A stretch of DNA of 64,000 nt, taken from positions 35,293-99,292 of the forward strand of contig NZ_SPMZ01000026.1 in the NCBI RefSeq assembly GCF_012939995.1, written 5' to 3'. The notes beneath the pieces were generated by a model, which ran no database searches, was not told where the DNA came from, and worked only from the letters and a program-made list of their open reading frames with translations. This document shows, one piece after another, positions 30,901-40,956 of this stretch. This DNA is from Candidatus Competibacter phosphatis (GTDB lineage: Bacteria > Pseudomonadota > Gammaproteobacteria > Competibacterales > Competibacteraceae). Numbering within the stretch: position 1 is the stretch's first letter; each line of letters opens with the position of its first letter. The position numbers and the translations under genes were made by a program.

Positions 30901-31094
30901 CCACTGGCGCGGGTTCCGCCGCGCGGCGTTCCATGGGTACCGGCGTATTCGGAGGCATGCTGGCGGCAACTTTCGTCGCCACCATTTTCATCCCCATGTT
31001 CTTCACCTGGCTGTCCGGGCACAAGGTTTCGCGTCCAGTCACCAACCCGTCCCCCAGTCATCCCCATGCTTCCCCGGAGGAGGCCGCGCCGTGA
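27954..31094 (+). CDS. RND multidrug efflux permease (AcrB/MexB, HAE1 family)
   Basis: A 1046-residue, 12-helix RND pump of the usual length. It begins MSRFFIHRPIFASVISIII and shows the family signatures GAALYLSNYALANI, the proton-relay Asp pair in GIVVDDAIVVLENVER (helix 4) and the conserved Lys in helix 10 (GLASKNAILIVEFA). Large periplasmic loops include QNKQNAAGKIGQEP and the FNFNSRTYRVQLQAD region. It exports hydrophobic drugs by proton antiport. It starts 12 bp after the adaptor gene and overlaps the channel gene by 4 bp. Confidence 0.97.
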   Translation: MSRFFIHRPIFASVISIIIVIAGIMAARVLPIAQYPEIAPPTVIISASYPGASAETLTKTVAAPIEEQLSGVEGLIYFNSTAASDGQVAITATFEVGTDIDMATVNVNNRVKIAEPRLPDVVRQYGVNVQKRSNEILMVATITSPDSSRSALYLSNYALANILDDLKRISGVGDAQIFGALDYSMRVWLKPDRMAQLGVTTTDVANAIAAQNKQNAAGKIGQEPAPDGQQLVYTVTAKGRLITPEQFGDIVVRAQGPNGVLRVRDIARLELGAQNYDSSTTLLGKPVIGIGIFLQSGANALEVAQSIRTKLEELKQKFPSGVDYVVPFDTTKFVDASIREVVQTLAEALLLVVAVVYLFLQSWRATLIPMVAVPVSLIGTFAGLWIFGFSINTLTLFAMVLAIGIVVDDAIVVLENVERLMSEQKMQPMDAAIEAMREVSSAVVAIVLVLCAVFIPVAFLGGIAGKLYQQFAVTVAISVVLSGIVALTLTPALCALLLKVQHEEAPLFKPFNRLFEAFTWSYTRTVNVTLHHRIIGTVVFALVIGGCVYMFRAVPGGFVPAEDQGYLISALMLPDGASLQRTRVTGEQFQERLAADPAVDRVFVIAGRDIIGGGQKTNSGTVFIPLKDWDERTAVADDLAKKFMGMGMMLPDGLGLVFNPPAIRGLGAAGGFEVYIQARGDSDPQALAKVMQQFMDALKQRPELTGINTFFRPTSPQLYVEVDEAKALSLNVPVADVYQSLQTTMGALYVNDFNFNSRTYRVQLQADALYRASPDDFGQVYVRSSTGGMIPISALITVKSIVGPEQLERFNGFLAAKVMGNSLPSISSGDAIQIVENVAQATLPTGYELAWTGQAFQEKRTGTTSAVAFGFGIVMVFLILAAQYEKWSLPLAVILAVPFALCGALAAVLIRGMPNDIYFQIGLVVLIGLASKNAILIVEFAAQKQAEGLGILEAALEGARLRLRPIVMTSLAFILGVFPLVISTGAGSAARRSMGTGVFGGMLAATFVATIFIPMFFTWLSGHKVSRPVTNPSPSHPHASPEEAAP

Positions 31095-32536
31095 AACAGC
31101 TCCCACAATTCGATCTGCTGCGTTATCGGACCCCGGTGATTCTGGGTCTGGTGCTGCTGAGCGGCTGCGCCGCCGTAGGTCCGAATTACCAACGCCCGGA
31201 GGTATCGTTACCACCTGATTATTCGGAAGCGTCCAACGAGGCCGTAACGACCACCGCTCCGGTGCAGAGAGACTGGTGGCGTTTGTTCCACGACAGCACC
31301 CTGGATAGGTTGATGGAGCAGGCGCTGAGCGAGAACCAGGACTTGCAGATGGCCATCAGCCGGGTTGCGGAAGCGGAAGCCCTGGTGCGTGAAGCCCAGT
31401 CCGCTTTCTACCCGAGCGTCAATCTGGAGGCGGGTGAGACCCGGTCGCGCAGCGCCAAGACCACAACCAGTTCCTCATCCGTGCAAAACACAAACCTGCT
31501 GATGTTGAGCACTGCGTTCGAGTTAGACGTTTGGGGCAAGTTGCGCCGCGCCAACGAAGCGGCCTTGGCCCAAGCTTTGGCGACTCGCTACGCCCGCGAC
31601 ACCGTGCAACTGTCGATCGCCGGTCTGGTGAGCAACAGCTATCTGGCCTTGCGGACTTACGATGCGCAGTTGGCGGTGACCATGGCGACGATCGAGAGCC
31701 GGGAAGGCTCTCTGGATATCGTCCGCAATCGGGTGGATGCGGGGCTGACGTCGCCGCTGGATTTACATCAAGCGGAAGGTTCGTTGGCGGCGGCCAAAGC
31801 GCAATTGGCCACCCTGCGCCGACAACGTGCCTTGGTGGAGCACCAATTGGGGGTATTGACCGGCGATCCGGGACTGACGATTGCACCGGGCGATCTGAGT
31901 CATCTGCCGGTACCGCCGGTGCCACCACCAGGATTACCCTCGCAATTGCTGGAGGCGCGTCCCGACATCCAGCAGGCCGAACAGGAACTGGTGGCCGCCA
32001 ATGCCGAAATCGGCGTCGCCAAGGCCGCTTATTATCCGACCATCTCCCTGACCGGCACTCTGGGCACGCAAAGCCCGGAGCTTTCCAACCTCTTTACCAG
32101 TCCCGCCAATCTCTGGTCCTTGGGTTGGGGTCTGGTAACGCCGGTGTTCGAGGGTGGGCGGATCTCCGCGCAGGTCGATCAGGTCACGGCCCATCGCCAG
32201 CAGGTGGTGGCCAATTACCGAAAAACGGTACAGACCGCGTTCCAGGAAGTGAACGATGCGCTGGTGAGTCTGCGTGAGAGCGCCAACGGTGAACAGGCCG
32301 AGGCCGAGCAGGTGGCGGCAGCCAAGAAAGCCCTGGATTTGGCCAAGATACGCTACGACGCCGGTTACTCCAGTTACCTGGAGGTGTTGGACTCCGAACG
32401 TACGGTCAACGAGGCGCTACTCAGCTATATCGCGACCCGCCAAACCCGGCTGACCGCGGCGGTGGATTTGTTCAAGGCGCTGGGCGGCGGTTGGGAAGGC
32501 GAATTCGCCCAGACCGCAACCGCTGCCTCGTCCTAA
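31091..32536 (+). CDS. Outer-membrane efflux lipoprotein (OprM/NodT family)
   Basis: A 481-residue outer-membrane factor. A signal peptide with lipobox LLSGC (mature Cys near residue 24) is followed by AAVGPNYQRPEV, typical of NodT-family channels. Two OEP repeats contain SVNLEAGETRS and YPTISLTGTLG. The C-terminal YDAGYSSYLEVLDSERTVNEALL is highly characteristic. The GTG at 31091 overlaps the permease stop (GTGA). Completes a tripartite pump. Its 3' end overlaps the opposite-strand CheB-CheR gene by 4 bp. Confidence 0.95.
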   Translation: MKQLPQFDLLRYRTPVILGLVLLSGCAAVGPNYQRPEVSLPPDYSEASNEAVTTTAPVQRDWWRLFHDSTLDRLMEQALSENQDLQMAISRVAEAEALVREAQSAFYPSVNLEAGETRSRSAKTTTSSSSVQNTNLLMLSTAFELDVWGKLRRANEAALAQALATRYARDTVQLSIAGLVSNSYLALRTYDAQLAVTMATIESREGSLDIVRNRVDAGLTSPLDLHQAEGSLAAAKAQLATLRRQRALVEHQLGVLTGDPGLTIAPGDLSHLPVPPVPPPGLPSQLLEARPDIQQAEQELVAANAEIGVAKAAYYPTISLTGTLGTQSPELSNLFTSPANLWSLGWGLVTPVFEGGRISAQVDQVTAHRQQVVANYRKTVQTAFQEVNDALVSLRESANGEQAEAEQVAAAKKALDLAKIRYDAGYSSYLEVLDSERTVNEALLSYIATRQTRLTAAVDLFKALGGGWEGEFAQTATAASS

Positions 32537-35500
32537 TGGGACGACGACGATGACGGTTCCCCAGAGGGTGACAGGGTCGCGATTTTCCCGACCAGGCGCT
32601 GCAACATCTTCAGGCTTTCGTGGGCGCGGTCTCGCCAAGCATGCGAATCCTCATCCGCCGTGCCGCTCTCTTCCAAGGCGTTGATCCGCGCGGCCAGCGC
32701 GGCCAAGCTCGGTTGCGCCAGCGCCGTCACTTGCCGCAGATCCTCCTGAACATGGCTCAGTTGCCGCGCGGTTTCCACGGTTTCGGTGATCTCGTGGAAA
32801 ATCGAACACACTTGGAGGACCGGCTGTTCCGTATCCGCTTCCAGTAACGGCATGGCACTGAGACGTAGCCAGCGAGTTTGACCGGACCGTGCATTGCGCA
32901 GGCCCATGATCATCGCCTTGACCGGCAGTCGGGTGCGCAAGGCGATCATCGCCGGATGTTGGTCGGCGGGCCATTCCACTCCGTTTTCACGGAGCACGCT
33001 CCAATGCGGATGGGTGACGATTCGCCCGTTTGCCGGGTCCTTGGCGAGCATCAAGATCCGCTCAGCGGCGGCATTGGCGAAGGTAATCACCCCGTGGACA
33101 TTTTGGTATACCACCCCTTCCTCCAAGCTGTCCGCCAGTTGCCGATAACGCGCCTCGCTGGTCTGAGTCCGAGCGGCTTCCCGTTCATGGCTGGACAGGT
33201 CCAGGGCGGTGAAGGTCGTGCCGTCATCGGGATTGGCCGGATGCAGGGACGAGGCGCTCAGCAGCACGGGAAACACCGTGCCGTCCTTGCGGCGCCAACG
33301 GGTTTCCATCGTGCCAACGCTATTTTTGCGGATCTGTTGGTAAAGATCCTTGCCTACCGCCTCGAACTCGGCGGTCGAGGGATACAGCAGACGCGCGCTT
33401 TGCCCAATCAATTCCTCTCGTGCATAGCCCAACGTCTGGCAGAGTTGGTCGTTGACTTCCAGGAAGGTCCGATTGACGATGCGGCTAATCCCCACCGGCG
33501 CGGCGCGATACAGGCTGGAAATCAAGGTCTCGCGGTCGGACAGCATGTCTTGCACGGCCTTGAACAAGCCGATATCGATGAAGGTCAACACCACGCCGGA
33601 AACGGAAGTCACGCTGATGTGGTAAGGCAGGATGCGCATCTGAAACCAATCGCCGTTGCGGGTGCGCACTTCCCGTGCTTGTTCCTGGCCGTGCTGGACC
33701 ACGTCCCGCACCAGATCCAGGAAATCGTTATCCACCAACTCATGCGTCATGTGGTTGATCGGACGACCGATATCACCATCCAGGATCTTGAAGACGCGGC
33801 GGATTTCCGGGGTAAAGCGGCGCACGGTCAGATCCTCGTCGAGAAACAGCGTGGCGATCCGGGTGCTGGCGATCAGGTTGTCCAAGTCGTTATTGAGTTC
33901 GGTTAACTCCAGGATCTTGCTCTGATATTCGGTATTGACCGTATGCAGTTCCTCGTTGACCGATTGCAGCTCCTCGTTGGTGCTTTGCAATTCCTCGTTG
34001 CCAGCCAGCAATTCTTCATTGGTCGCCTGCAATTCCTCGTTCGAGGTTTCCAGCTCCTCGATGGTCGCTTGTAGGTTTTCCCGTGAGAATTGCAGTTCCT
34101 GCTCCAGATCGTTGATGCGTTGTTCCGCCACCAAACCGACATCGTAAACGGGCGTTCCGCTCAAGGTGGTGGCTTCCTGCGGCGGGCTGACTTCCTCGAT
34201 GAACACCGCTGCCAGGGGTTCCTGTCCTTTCTTGCCGGGCAACGAACAAATCCGCATCTGCACGGTTTTCAATTCATCGCGCCAGTGGATGCGAATGTTG
34301 GTGTATTTCAGTTCCTCGCCCGTCTTGAACACCTTTTGCAAACCGGTCGCCAGCGGAATGGCCAAGTCCTTCACCACGTTCTTGGTGACATCGTTGGTCT
34401 GCAAACCCGAAGGGCGCTGAAAATAACCATCCGAATTCCCCAGGATATGTAATGGCTCCATCTGCTCGTTGACCACCACCATCAAGGGAATGTAGTCACC
34501 GGCCAACGATTGCAGTATGCGATTCAGGAACCGATCCTCGTCTTGCCCGCGCGGCCAAACGCCGTGGATCGACCGAGTGCGATGCTGCCAAGGTACCGTC
34601 TCCGGCATGGTGGAAAAATCCGATCCGCCGCTCTGATGGCGCTTGCCCTTGGAAGCGTAAATCCGGCAACCTTGGTTCAGCGGTTCATAGAGATCGGCCA
34701 GTTCGCCGGTGGTCTCGCTGCTCCCCAGCACCAGCAACCCCTGCGGATTGAGCGAAAAGTTGATCGATTCCATCGCCTTGCGCTGCAACACCGGTTGCAG
34801 GTAGATTAATAGATTGCGGCAACTGACCAGCTCAATGTTGGTGAAGGGAGGGTCCTTGACCAGGTTGTGCTGGGCGAACACCACCATTTCGCGGATCGAA
34901 CGGTCGATTTGATAATGATCGTCCCGGCGGTGGAAATATTTGGCCAATAGCTTGGGGGACAGGTCGGCGGCGATGCTTTCGGGATAGAGACCGCTGCTGG
35001 CGCGCAGGATGGCATCGTGATCGATATCGGTGGCGAAGATCTTGATTTCCAGCCGCTTGTCCATTTGTTCCAGGACTTCGCGGCTCAGCATGGCCAACGA
35101 ATAGGCTTCCTCGCCGGTGGAACAGGCCGCGATCCAAAATCGAATTTCCCAGTCCGTGACCCGCTTGAACAACGCCGGCAAGTATTGGGTTTCCAGGGCT
35201 TCGAACACTTCCCGATCCCGGAAGAAGCTGGTCACCCCGATCAGCAATTCCCGATAGAGGGTCATCGCCTCCCCGGAGTAGTCCTCCATGAAGCGGACGT
35301 ACTCACGCAAATCGTGAACCTGGTTCACCGTCATGCGCCGCTCGATGCGCCGGATCACCGTGCTGGGTTTGTAGAAGGTGAAATCCACCCGGGCACGCTC
35401 CCGCAACAGGGCGAAAATTCGGGCCAGATTGTCCTCGTCGAGCAGTAGGGTTTGCGGGCGATCCGCCTTGGCCGCATAGGGATGGCGGGCGAAGGACAGC

Positions 35501-36090
35501 AACTTCTGGGGCATTTCCTCGGGAGGCAGGGTGAAATCCGCCAGCCCGGTGGAAATGGCGGCGCGCGGCATGCCATCGAACTTGGCCGACTCCTCGCTTT
35601 GCACCATCACCATCCCGCCGGCTCCCTTGATCGTCCGGATGCCGCGCATGCCGTCGCTGCCGGTACCCGAGAGGATCACGCCGATCGACTTTTCCGCCTG
35701 ATCGTCGGCCAGCGAGCGCAGGAATACGTCGATGGGTAGATTCAGTCCGCGCGCGTGGTCCGATTCGCTCAGCAGCAGCTTGCCGTGGAAGATGGACAGG
35801 TTCTTCTTGGGCGGGATCAGATAGACCGAGTTGGCCTCGACCCGCATGCCTTCCTCGGCCCGTCGCACCGGCATGGCGGTGCGCTTGGAGAGCAGCTCGA
35901 CCATCATGCTCTTGTAGTGGGGCGAGAGATGCTGGATGACGATGAAGGCCATGCCACTATCGGCCACCATTTGCGAGAAGAACGATTCCAGCGCCTCCAG
36001 GCCGCCGGCCGAGGCGCCAATGCCGACATAGAAAAGCGGTACCGAGGGGTCTGGGATCTCGGATTTTGGAGCAGCCTCGGAGCTTTGCAT
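32533..36090 (-). CDS. CheB-CheR-PAS multidomain signalling protein
   Basis: About 1185 residues. The CheB methylesterase domain (about 18-200) has Ser27 in GIGASAGG, His54 in VIQHLSPHY and Asp146 in SGTGSDGM. The CheR methyltransferase domain (about 220-480) has the SAM motif [18 protein letters not shown] and [11 protein letters not shown] coiled coil of repeated [14 protein letters not shown] units (about 650-720) leads to three PAS domains (about 730-840, 865-975 and 1000-1115) with PAC-type ends. There is no histidine kinase or GGDEF/EAL domain after the PAS region and no receiver before CheB. The ATG at 36090 is preferred to a TTG four codons upstream. Likely adapts or senses via PAS-linked methylation; no chemoreceptor gene is nearby. 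Confidence 0.92.
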   Translation of the reverse strand: MQSSEAAPKSEIPDPSVPLFYVGIGASAGGLEALESFFSQMVADSGMAFIVIQHLSPHYKSMMVELLSKRTAMPVRRAEEGMRVEANSVYLIPPKKNLSIFHGKLLLSESDHARGLNLPIDVFLRSLADDQAEKSIGVILSGTGSDGMRGIRTIKGAGGMVMVQSEESAKFDGMPRAAISTGLADFTLPPEEMPQKLLSFARHPYAAKADRPQTLLLDEDNLARIFALLRERARVDFTFYKPSTVIRRIERRMTVNQVHDLREYVRFMEDYSGEAMTLYRELLIGVTSFFRDREVFEALETQYLPALFKRVTDWEIRFWIAACSTGEEAYSLAMLSREVLEQMDKRLEIKIFATDIDHDAILRASSGLYPESIAADLSPKLLAKYFHRRDDHYQIDRSIREMVVFAQHNLVKDPPFTNIELVSCRNLLIYLQPVLQRKAMESINFSLNPQGLLVLGSSETTGELADLYEPLNQGCRIYASKGKRHQSGGSDFSTMPETVPWQHRTRSIHGVWPRGQDEDRFLNRILQSLAGDYIPLMVVVNEQMEPLHILGNSDGYFQRPSGLQTNDVTKNVVKDLAIPLATGLQKVFKTGEELKYTNIRIHWRDELKTVQMRICSLPGKKGQEPLAAVFIEEVSPPQEATTLSGTPVYDVGLVAEQRINDLEQELQFSRENLQATIEELETSNEELQATNEELLAGNEELQSTNEELQSVNEELHTVNTEYQSKILELTELNNDLDNLIASTRIATLFLDEDLTVRRFTPEIRRVFKILDGDIGRPINHMTHELVDNDFLDLVRDVVQHGQEQAREVRTRNGDWFQMRILPYHISVTSVSGVVLTFIDIGLFKAVQDMLSDRETLISSLYRAAPVGISRIVNRTFLEVNDQLCQTLGYAREELIGQSARLLYPSTAEFEAVGKDLYQQIRKNSVGTMETRWRRKDGTVFPVLLSASSLHPANPDDGTTFTALDLSSHEREAARTQTSEARYRQLADSLEEGVVYQNVHGVITFANAAAERILMLAKDPANGRIVTHPHWSVLRENGVEWPADQHPAMIALRTRLPVKAMIMGLRNARSGQTRWLRLSAMPLLEADTEQPVLQVCSIFHEITETVETARQLSHVQEDLRQVTALAQPSLAALAARINALEESGTADEDSHAWRDRAHESLKMLQRLVGKIATLSPSGEPSSSSSH

Positions 36091-36363
36091 GTTTACAATC
36101 AACCAATTCGAGTTTCAGGAGGCTAAAGCAAATTCGAAAATCGATTATACGCCCGGCCCTTGAGCTTGATGCGGATATCGTACCGGTTGCCGATCAACAC
36201 GGCGGGTCGGCCATGCCATCGATGGTCCGAACGCGAACGGAGCGTGGTCGCCGAAAGTCATAACATGGCAACTTTAGGACCTGCTCTTCGTATTCCATCG
36301 GAGCATGCCATCGCCGGCATGAATACATTTTTATACTTCAAACGTGTCGGGAGAACTCACGCA

Positions 36364-38610
36364 ATGACACCTGGATCGCCCGTTCAACCCTTGCGCCTGG
36401 CCATCACCGGCATGAGTTGCGCCGGTTGCGTCGCCGCCGTGGAAACCGCCCTGCGCGGGACGCCCGGCGTCGCCGAGGCCAACGTCAATTTCGCCGAGCG
36501 CACCGCTCAGGTGGCCGGCGACACCGAAGCCGCGACGCTGATCCAGGCGGTGCGGGCGGCCGGTTACGATGCCGCCGAACTACGCGACGCCGCCGCCGAA
36601 GCCGAGCACGACGCCGCCGAACAGGCTCATTATCGCCGTCTGATTCGCAACACCGTCGTTGCCGGCGCCTTGGCCGCGCCCCTGATGTTGGCCGAACTGG
36701 CCGGCTGGCTGCCTACGTTGACCAGTCCTGACGGTCGCGGGTTCTGGATCGCGACCGGCCTGCTGACCCTGGCGGCGATGGTCTACAGCGGCGGTCACTT
36801 CTTCGGCGGCGCTTGGCGCCAGTTTCGTCATCACAACGCCAACATGGATACCCTGATCGCCCTGGGTACCGGCGCCGCCTGGTCGTATTCGATGCTGGTG
36901 GCCCTGTTTCCCAACAGCGTGCCTAGCCTGGCTCAACACGCCTACTTCGAAGCGGCGGTCACCATCATCGCCCTGATCAATCTCGGCTCCGCGCTGGAAA
37001 GCCGCGCGCGTGGCAAAGCCTCGACCGCCATCCAGCGCCTGCTCGGCCTGCGACCGAAAACCGCCCGCTTGGTCATGGGCGATCAAGAACGGGATGTCCC
37101 TATCGAAACCCTGCGGATCGGTGATTCGATCCGAGTCCGGCCGGGCGAAAAAATCCCGGTGGACGGCGACATCGTTCACGGCCACTCGACCGTGGACGAG
37201 TCGATGCTGACCGGCGAACCGCTGCCGGTGGTCAAGCAAGCCGGCGATGCCGTGACCGGCGGCACGGTGAATCAGACCGGCACCTTCGTGTTCCGCGCCG
37301 CCCGGGTCGGCGAGGACACGGTGCTGGCCCACATCGTTGCCAGCGTGCGGCAGGCGCAAAACAGCAAGCCGCCGATCGGCCGACTGGCCGACCGGGTCGC
37401 CGCCGTGTTCGTCCCCTCGGTGTTGATCGTGGCCGTCCTCACCGCGTTGGCCTGGTTCAATTTCGGCCCCGAACCCCGGATCGGCTATATCCTGGTCACC
37501 AGCCTGACCGTGCTGATCATCGCCTGCCCCTGCGCGCTGGGGCTGGCCACGCCGATTTCGATCATGGTCGGGGTCGGCAAGGCCGCCGAGCACGGCATCC
37601 TGATCCGCGACGGCGAAGCCTTGCAGCGGGTCGGCCAACTCACCGCCGTGGTGCTGGACAAGACCGGCACCGTCACCGCCGGACGGCCGACGGTGACCAG
37701 CGTGACCGTCCTGCCCGGCTTTCAGGAGGACGAGATCTTCGCCTTGGCCGCCGGCCTGGAAGCCGGCTCCGAGCATCCATTGGCCCAGGCGATTCTGAAC
37801 GCCGCCCGCGACCGTGGGCTAAGTATCCCTCCCGTGGAGCGCTTCGAAGCCATCGCCGGTCACGGCGCCAGCGGCGAAGCAAATGGTCGGGCGGTACTGG
37901 CCGGTAACCGCCGCTTGCTGGAAACCCACGGCATCGACACCACCCTACTCCAGGCCGAAGCCGAACGATTGGCCACCCAGGGACAGACGCCGGTGTTCGT
38001 CGCCGTCGACGGCCGGCCGGCCGGTATCGTCGCGGTGGCCGATCCCATCAAGCCGGACTCCGCCGCCGCCGTTCGCCGTCTGCGGGAACTGGGTCTGAAC
38101 GTGGTGCTGCTGACCGGCGATCACACCGCTACCGCCCATGCCATCGCCGCGCAGGCCGGCATCGAGGAAATTCACGCCGAGGTGCCCCCGACCGGGAAGG
38201 CCGACGTCATCGCCGGCTTGCAAGCGCGCGGCGAAGTGGTCGGCATGGTCGGCGACGGCATCAACGACGCCCCGGCGCTGGCCCAAGCCGATGTAGGCTT
38301 GGCGATAGGCACCGGCACCGACATCGCCATTGAAAGTGCCGGCATCACCCTGGTGCGCGGCTCCCTGCATGGCATTGCCGACGCCGTGGCGCTCTCGCGC
38401 GCCACCTTGCGCAACATCAGACAAAATCTGTTCGGCGCTTTCCTTTACAATACTCTGGGAATTCCGCTCGCGGCGGGCGCGCTCTACCCCGCGACCGGAT
38501 TGTTGCTCAACCCGATGCTGGCCGGCGCGGCCATGGCGTTGTCGTCGTTCACCGTCGTCAGCAACGCCAACCGGCTGCGCGGTTTCCAGCCGCGAGGTAA
38601 ATCGACATGA
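36364..38610 (+). CDS. copA: Copper-exporting P1B-type ATPase
   Basis: A 748-residue heavy-metal ATPase. One N-terminal metal-binding domain with [12 protein letters not shown] (about 17-28), six to eight membrane helices, the phosphatase motif TGEPLPV, the ion-binding CPC in [11 protein letters not shown] (about 393-403), phosphorylation Asp in DKTGTVT and hinge [16 protein letters not shown]. These mark Cu(I) export. The ATG at 36364 is used; an ATG at 36319 in frame has no domain value. It heads a tightly coupled gene run with two small membrane proteins and sensor kinases. Confidence 0.96.
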   Translation: MTPGSPVQPLRLAITGMSCAGCVAAVETALRGTPGVAEANVNFAERTAQVAGDTEAATLIQAVRAAGYDAAELRDAAAEAEHDAAEQAHYRRLIRNTVVAGALAAPLMLAELAGWLPTLTSPDGRGFWIATGLLTLAAMVYSGGHFFGGAWRQFRHHNANMDTLIALGTGAAWSYSMLVALFPNSVPSLAQHAYFEAAVTIIALINLGSALESRARGKASTAIQRLLGLRPKTARLVMGDQERDVPIETLRIGDSIRVRPGEKIPVDGDIVHGHSTVDESMLTGEPLPVVKQAGDAVTGGTVNQTGTFVFRAARVGEDTVLAHIVASVRQAQNSKPPIGRLADRVAAVFVPSVLIVAVLTALAWFNFGPEPRIGYILVTSLTVLIIACPCALGLATPISIMVGVGKAAEHGILIRDGEALQRVGQLTAVVLDKTGTVTAGRPTVTSVTVLPGFQEDEIFALAAGLEAGSEHPLAQAILNAARDRGLSIPPVERFEAIAGHGASGEANGRAVLAGNRRLLETHGIDTTLLQAEAERLATQGQTPVFVAVDGRPAGIVAVADPIKPDSAAAVRRLRELGLNVVLLTGDHTATAHAIAAQAGIEEIHAEVPPTGKADVIAGLQARGEVVGMVGDGINDAPALAQADVGLAIGTGTDIAIESAGITLVRGSLHGIADAVALSRATLRNIRQNLFGAFLYNTLGIPLAAGALYPATGLLLNPMLAGAAMALSSFTVVSNANRLRGFQPRGKST

Positions 38611-38687
38611 CCGCACTCCTCGTCAATCTGGCCGGACTGGGGCTGATCGCCCTCATCGTCTGGTGGTTCTGGTTGGTTCGCCCATGA
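38607..38687 (+). CDS. 26-residue single-pass membrane peptide
   Basis: ATG at 38607 overlaps the copA stop (ATGA), and its own stop overlaps the next ATG in the same way. It encodes 26 residues, almost all one transmembrane helix ([20 protein letters not shown]), ending in VRP. I recall similar N-terminal segments in cupredoxin-like proteins and small copper-ATPase-linked peptides such as CcoS, but no cupredoxin domain follows. Position and double overlap make translation likely. Too short to support more than a guess at a role in ATPase assembly. Confidence 0.7.
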   Translation: MTALLVNLAGLGLIALIVWWFWLVRP

Positions 38688-38998
38688 AGCCGTCGCCACT
38701 TGCCAAACCCTCCTGGCTGAGCCGCTTGGGACTGGCCGCGACCTCGGTGCTGGTGATCGCGGTCGGTTTTGCCGTTGCCTCGGTGCTGTTCGTCGTCCTG
38801 CTGGCGGCGGGGCTGGTGGCCGGTAGCTGGCTGTGGTGGCAACTCCGCCGACTGGCGCGTCAGGCGCAGCAAGCCGCCCCGGATTTCATCGACGGGGAAT
38901 ACACGGTGGAACCGGATCGACCCTTGCTGGAGGATCGCCGGACAGCGCCGGTCGAAGCCGCGGAGCGATCCGCCGCCGCGTCGCGCCGCGCGCCGTGA
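38684..38998 (+). CDS. Small membrane protein with VIEGEY-like tail
   Basis: A 104-residue protein starting at an ATG that overlaps the preceding stop. It has a basic N-terminus, a long hydrophobic stretch (about 18-52) that fits two close helices, and a soluble tail with DFIDGEYTVEPD. A C-terminal (V/F)I-x-GEY motif after a membrane hairpin is common in uncharacterised gammaproteobacterial membrane proteins. Its stop overlaps the GTG of the next gene, so translation is coupled. Confidence 0.7.
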   Translation: MKPSPLAKPSWLSRLGLAATSVLVIAVGFAVASVLFVVLLAAGLVAGSWLWWQLRRLARQAQQAAPDFIDGEYTVEPDRPLLEDRRTAPVEAAERSAAASRRAP

Positions 38999-40926
38999 AC
39001 GCCGCTCCCACGGCCAAGCCGCTGGCCCGGCGCATCTTCACCGAGCAGGTTCGGCTACTCTACGTCCAGGCTCCGCTCGGCACGATCGCCAGTCTGCTGA
39101 TCGCGCCCCTGCTGGCGCTCGTCCATTGGGACATCGTGCCACACGCGATACTGCTGGGCTGGCTGGGCTTGCTGGAAGCGACCGTTCTAGCTCGGCTGGC
39201 GCTGATCGCCGCCTTCCGCCGCCGAGATGCGGACACCGACGTCGACACCGAGCGCTGGGCCAGGCGCTATACCTGGGCCTGCGCCGCCAGCGGCGCCTGC
39301 TGGGGCGGTTGCATCGTCCTGCTGATCCTCACGCCATCCCTGGTGTACCAAAGCTTCACCGCGCTGGTGCTGGGCGGCGTGCTGATGGGCGGCGTGCTGA
39401 CCATGACGCCGGTGCTGGTCACCTACGTGGCCTACGCCCTGCCGCTGAGCCTGCCGCCGGTACTCTGGCTGCTGCTGCAAGACAACCCGCTGCGCGCCAC
39501 CATGGGCGCCACCGGCATCCTGTACCTGCTGCTGGCGCTGGGCACCGCCCAGCACTACCATCAGACGCTGGTCCGTTCGCTACGGCTGGCGCTGGAAAAC
39601 GCCGGGCTGGCTCAATCGTTCGCCGCCGCCAAGGAACAGGCCGAGGCCGGCAACCAGCAATTGGCCGAGCAGCAGGCGGCGCTACGGGGCAGCGTGGAGG
39701 CCATGCGCGAGCTGTACGAGGTCATTTCCACCCCACGCCGCCACCCCATCGACCAGGTCCAAGCCATGCTGGCGATGGGCTGCCAGCGCTTCGGGCTGGC
39801 GATCGGTATCCTGTCGCATGTCGAAGCCGATCGCTACGAAATCGTCCAGGCCATCACGCCCGGCGGCGAAATCGGCCCAGGAGATATCTTCGCTCTCGAC
39901 GACACCTACTGCCGCGATACCCTGCGCGCCAAGGAACCGTTGGGCTTCGAACACGCCTCGGCCAGCGACCGGCGCCGGCATCCCTGCTACCTGAAACTCA
40001 AGCTGGAAGCCTATCTGGGCGCACCGGTCCGGGTCGGCGAGCACGTCTACGGCACGCTCAACTTCTCCAGCTTCCGGCCCCGGTCGGCGCCGTTCACCAC
40101 CGTGGACCGCGAGTTGATCCAGCTCATGGCCCGCTGGGTGGGCAGCGCCCTCGAACAGGAGCGGATGACGGCGACCGCCCAGCGGCAACAAACCCTCTTG
40201 GCCCACGCTTCGCGCCTCAACACCCTGGGCGAAATGGCCTCCGGGCTGGCGCACGAGATCAATCAACCGATCACCGCCATTTCCCTGTATGCCGAGACCG
40301 GCCTGGCCCGCTTGCGCAACGGCCCGATCGATCCGGCCGAACTGCGGGAAACGCTGGAAAAAATCGCCGCGCAAAGCACCCGGACCCACGCCATCATCCA
40401 GCAGGTCCGCCATTTCGCCCGCCAGAGCAAACCGCAATACCTCACGGTGCGGGTCAGTGCCCTGCTCGACGATATCGCCGACTTCCTGGACATGGAAACC
40501 CGCCGCCATCATGTCCATCTCCGTCAAGACATCGGCCCGGATTTGCCGCCCGTACTGGCCGACCCCCTGCAAATCCAGCAGGTAATTCTCAATCTGGTGC
40601 GCAACGCGGTGGACGCCACGGGCACGGTCGACGGCCCACGCGCCATCCTCCTTTCCGCCCACCTCGGCCCGGATGGCGTCGAGCTTGCGATTCAGGACAA
40701 CGGTCCCGGCCTGGATCCAAACCTGCTCAGACAGTTACCGCACCCCTTTTTCACCACCAAGCCCGACGGCCTGGGTCTGGGGCTGTCGATCAGTCAATCC
40801 ATCGTCGAAGCTCACGGCGGCCGGCTATGGGCCACGCCCAATCGAGGCGCCGGCGCCACCTTCCACTTTACCTTGCCCGCCGCCACCCGGCTCCATCGCC
40901 CCGAACGGGTGGAAGTGACCCTCTAA
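38995..40926 (+). CDS. Membrane sensor histidine kinase with GAF domain
   Basis: A 643-residue kinase. Residues about 25-190 hold five or six transmembrane helices (MASE-like sensor). A short coiled coil leads to a GAF domain (about 245-385, starting near HPIDQVQAMLAMGC). The HisKA domain has His420 in ASGLAHEINQPITAIS, and the HATPase domain has NLVRNAVDAT (N box), DNGPGLD (G1) and DGLGLGLSISQSIVEAHGG (G2). The GTG at 38995 overlaps the previous stop. No receiver domain is fused. Signal unknown. Confidence 0.9.
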   Translation: MNAAPTAKPLARRIFTEQVRLLYVQAPLGTIASLLIAPLLALVHWDIVPHAILLGWLGLLEATVLARLALIAAFRRRDADTDVDTERWARRYTWACAASGACWGGCIVLLILTPSLVYQSFTALVLGGVLMGGVLTMTPVLVTYVAYALPLSLPPVLWLLLQDNPLRATMGATGILYLLLALGTAQHYHQTLVRSLRLALENAGLAQSFAAAKEQAEAGNQQLAEQQAALRGSVEAMRELYEVISTPRRHPIDQVQAMLAMGCQRFGLAIGILSHVEADRYEIVQAITPGGEIGPGDIFALDDTYCRDTLRAKEPLGFEHASASDRRRHPCYLKLKLEAYLGAPVRVGEHVYGTLNFSSFRPRSAPFTTVDRELIQLMARWVGSALEQERMTATAQRQQTLLAHASRLNTLGEMASGLAHEINQPITAISLYAETGLARLRNGPIDPAELRETLEKIAAQSTRTHAIIQQVRHFARQSKPQYLTVRVSALLDDIADFLDMETRRHHVHLRQDIGPDLPPVLADPLQIQQVILNLVRNAVDATGTVDGPRAILLSAHLGPDGVELAIQDNGPGLDPNLLRQLPHPFFTTKPDGLGLGLSISQSIVEAHGGRLWATPNRGAGATFHFTLPAATRLHRPERVEVTL

Positions 40927-40956
40927 CCCACGGGAGTCCCGCCGGAAAACCGCACC

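Noticed and set aside
29901..31214. 437-codon minus-strand frame opposite the RND permease
   Set aside because: Antisense shadow of a fully conserved permease; no RBS or family match.
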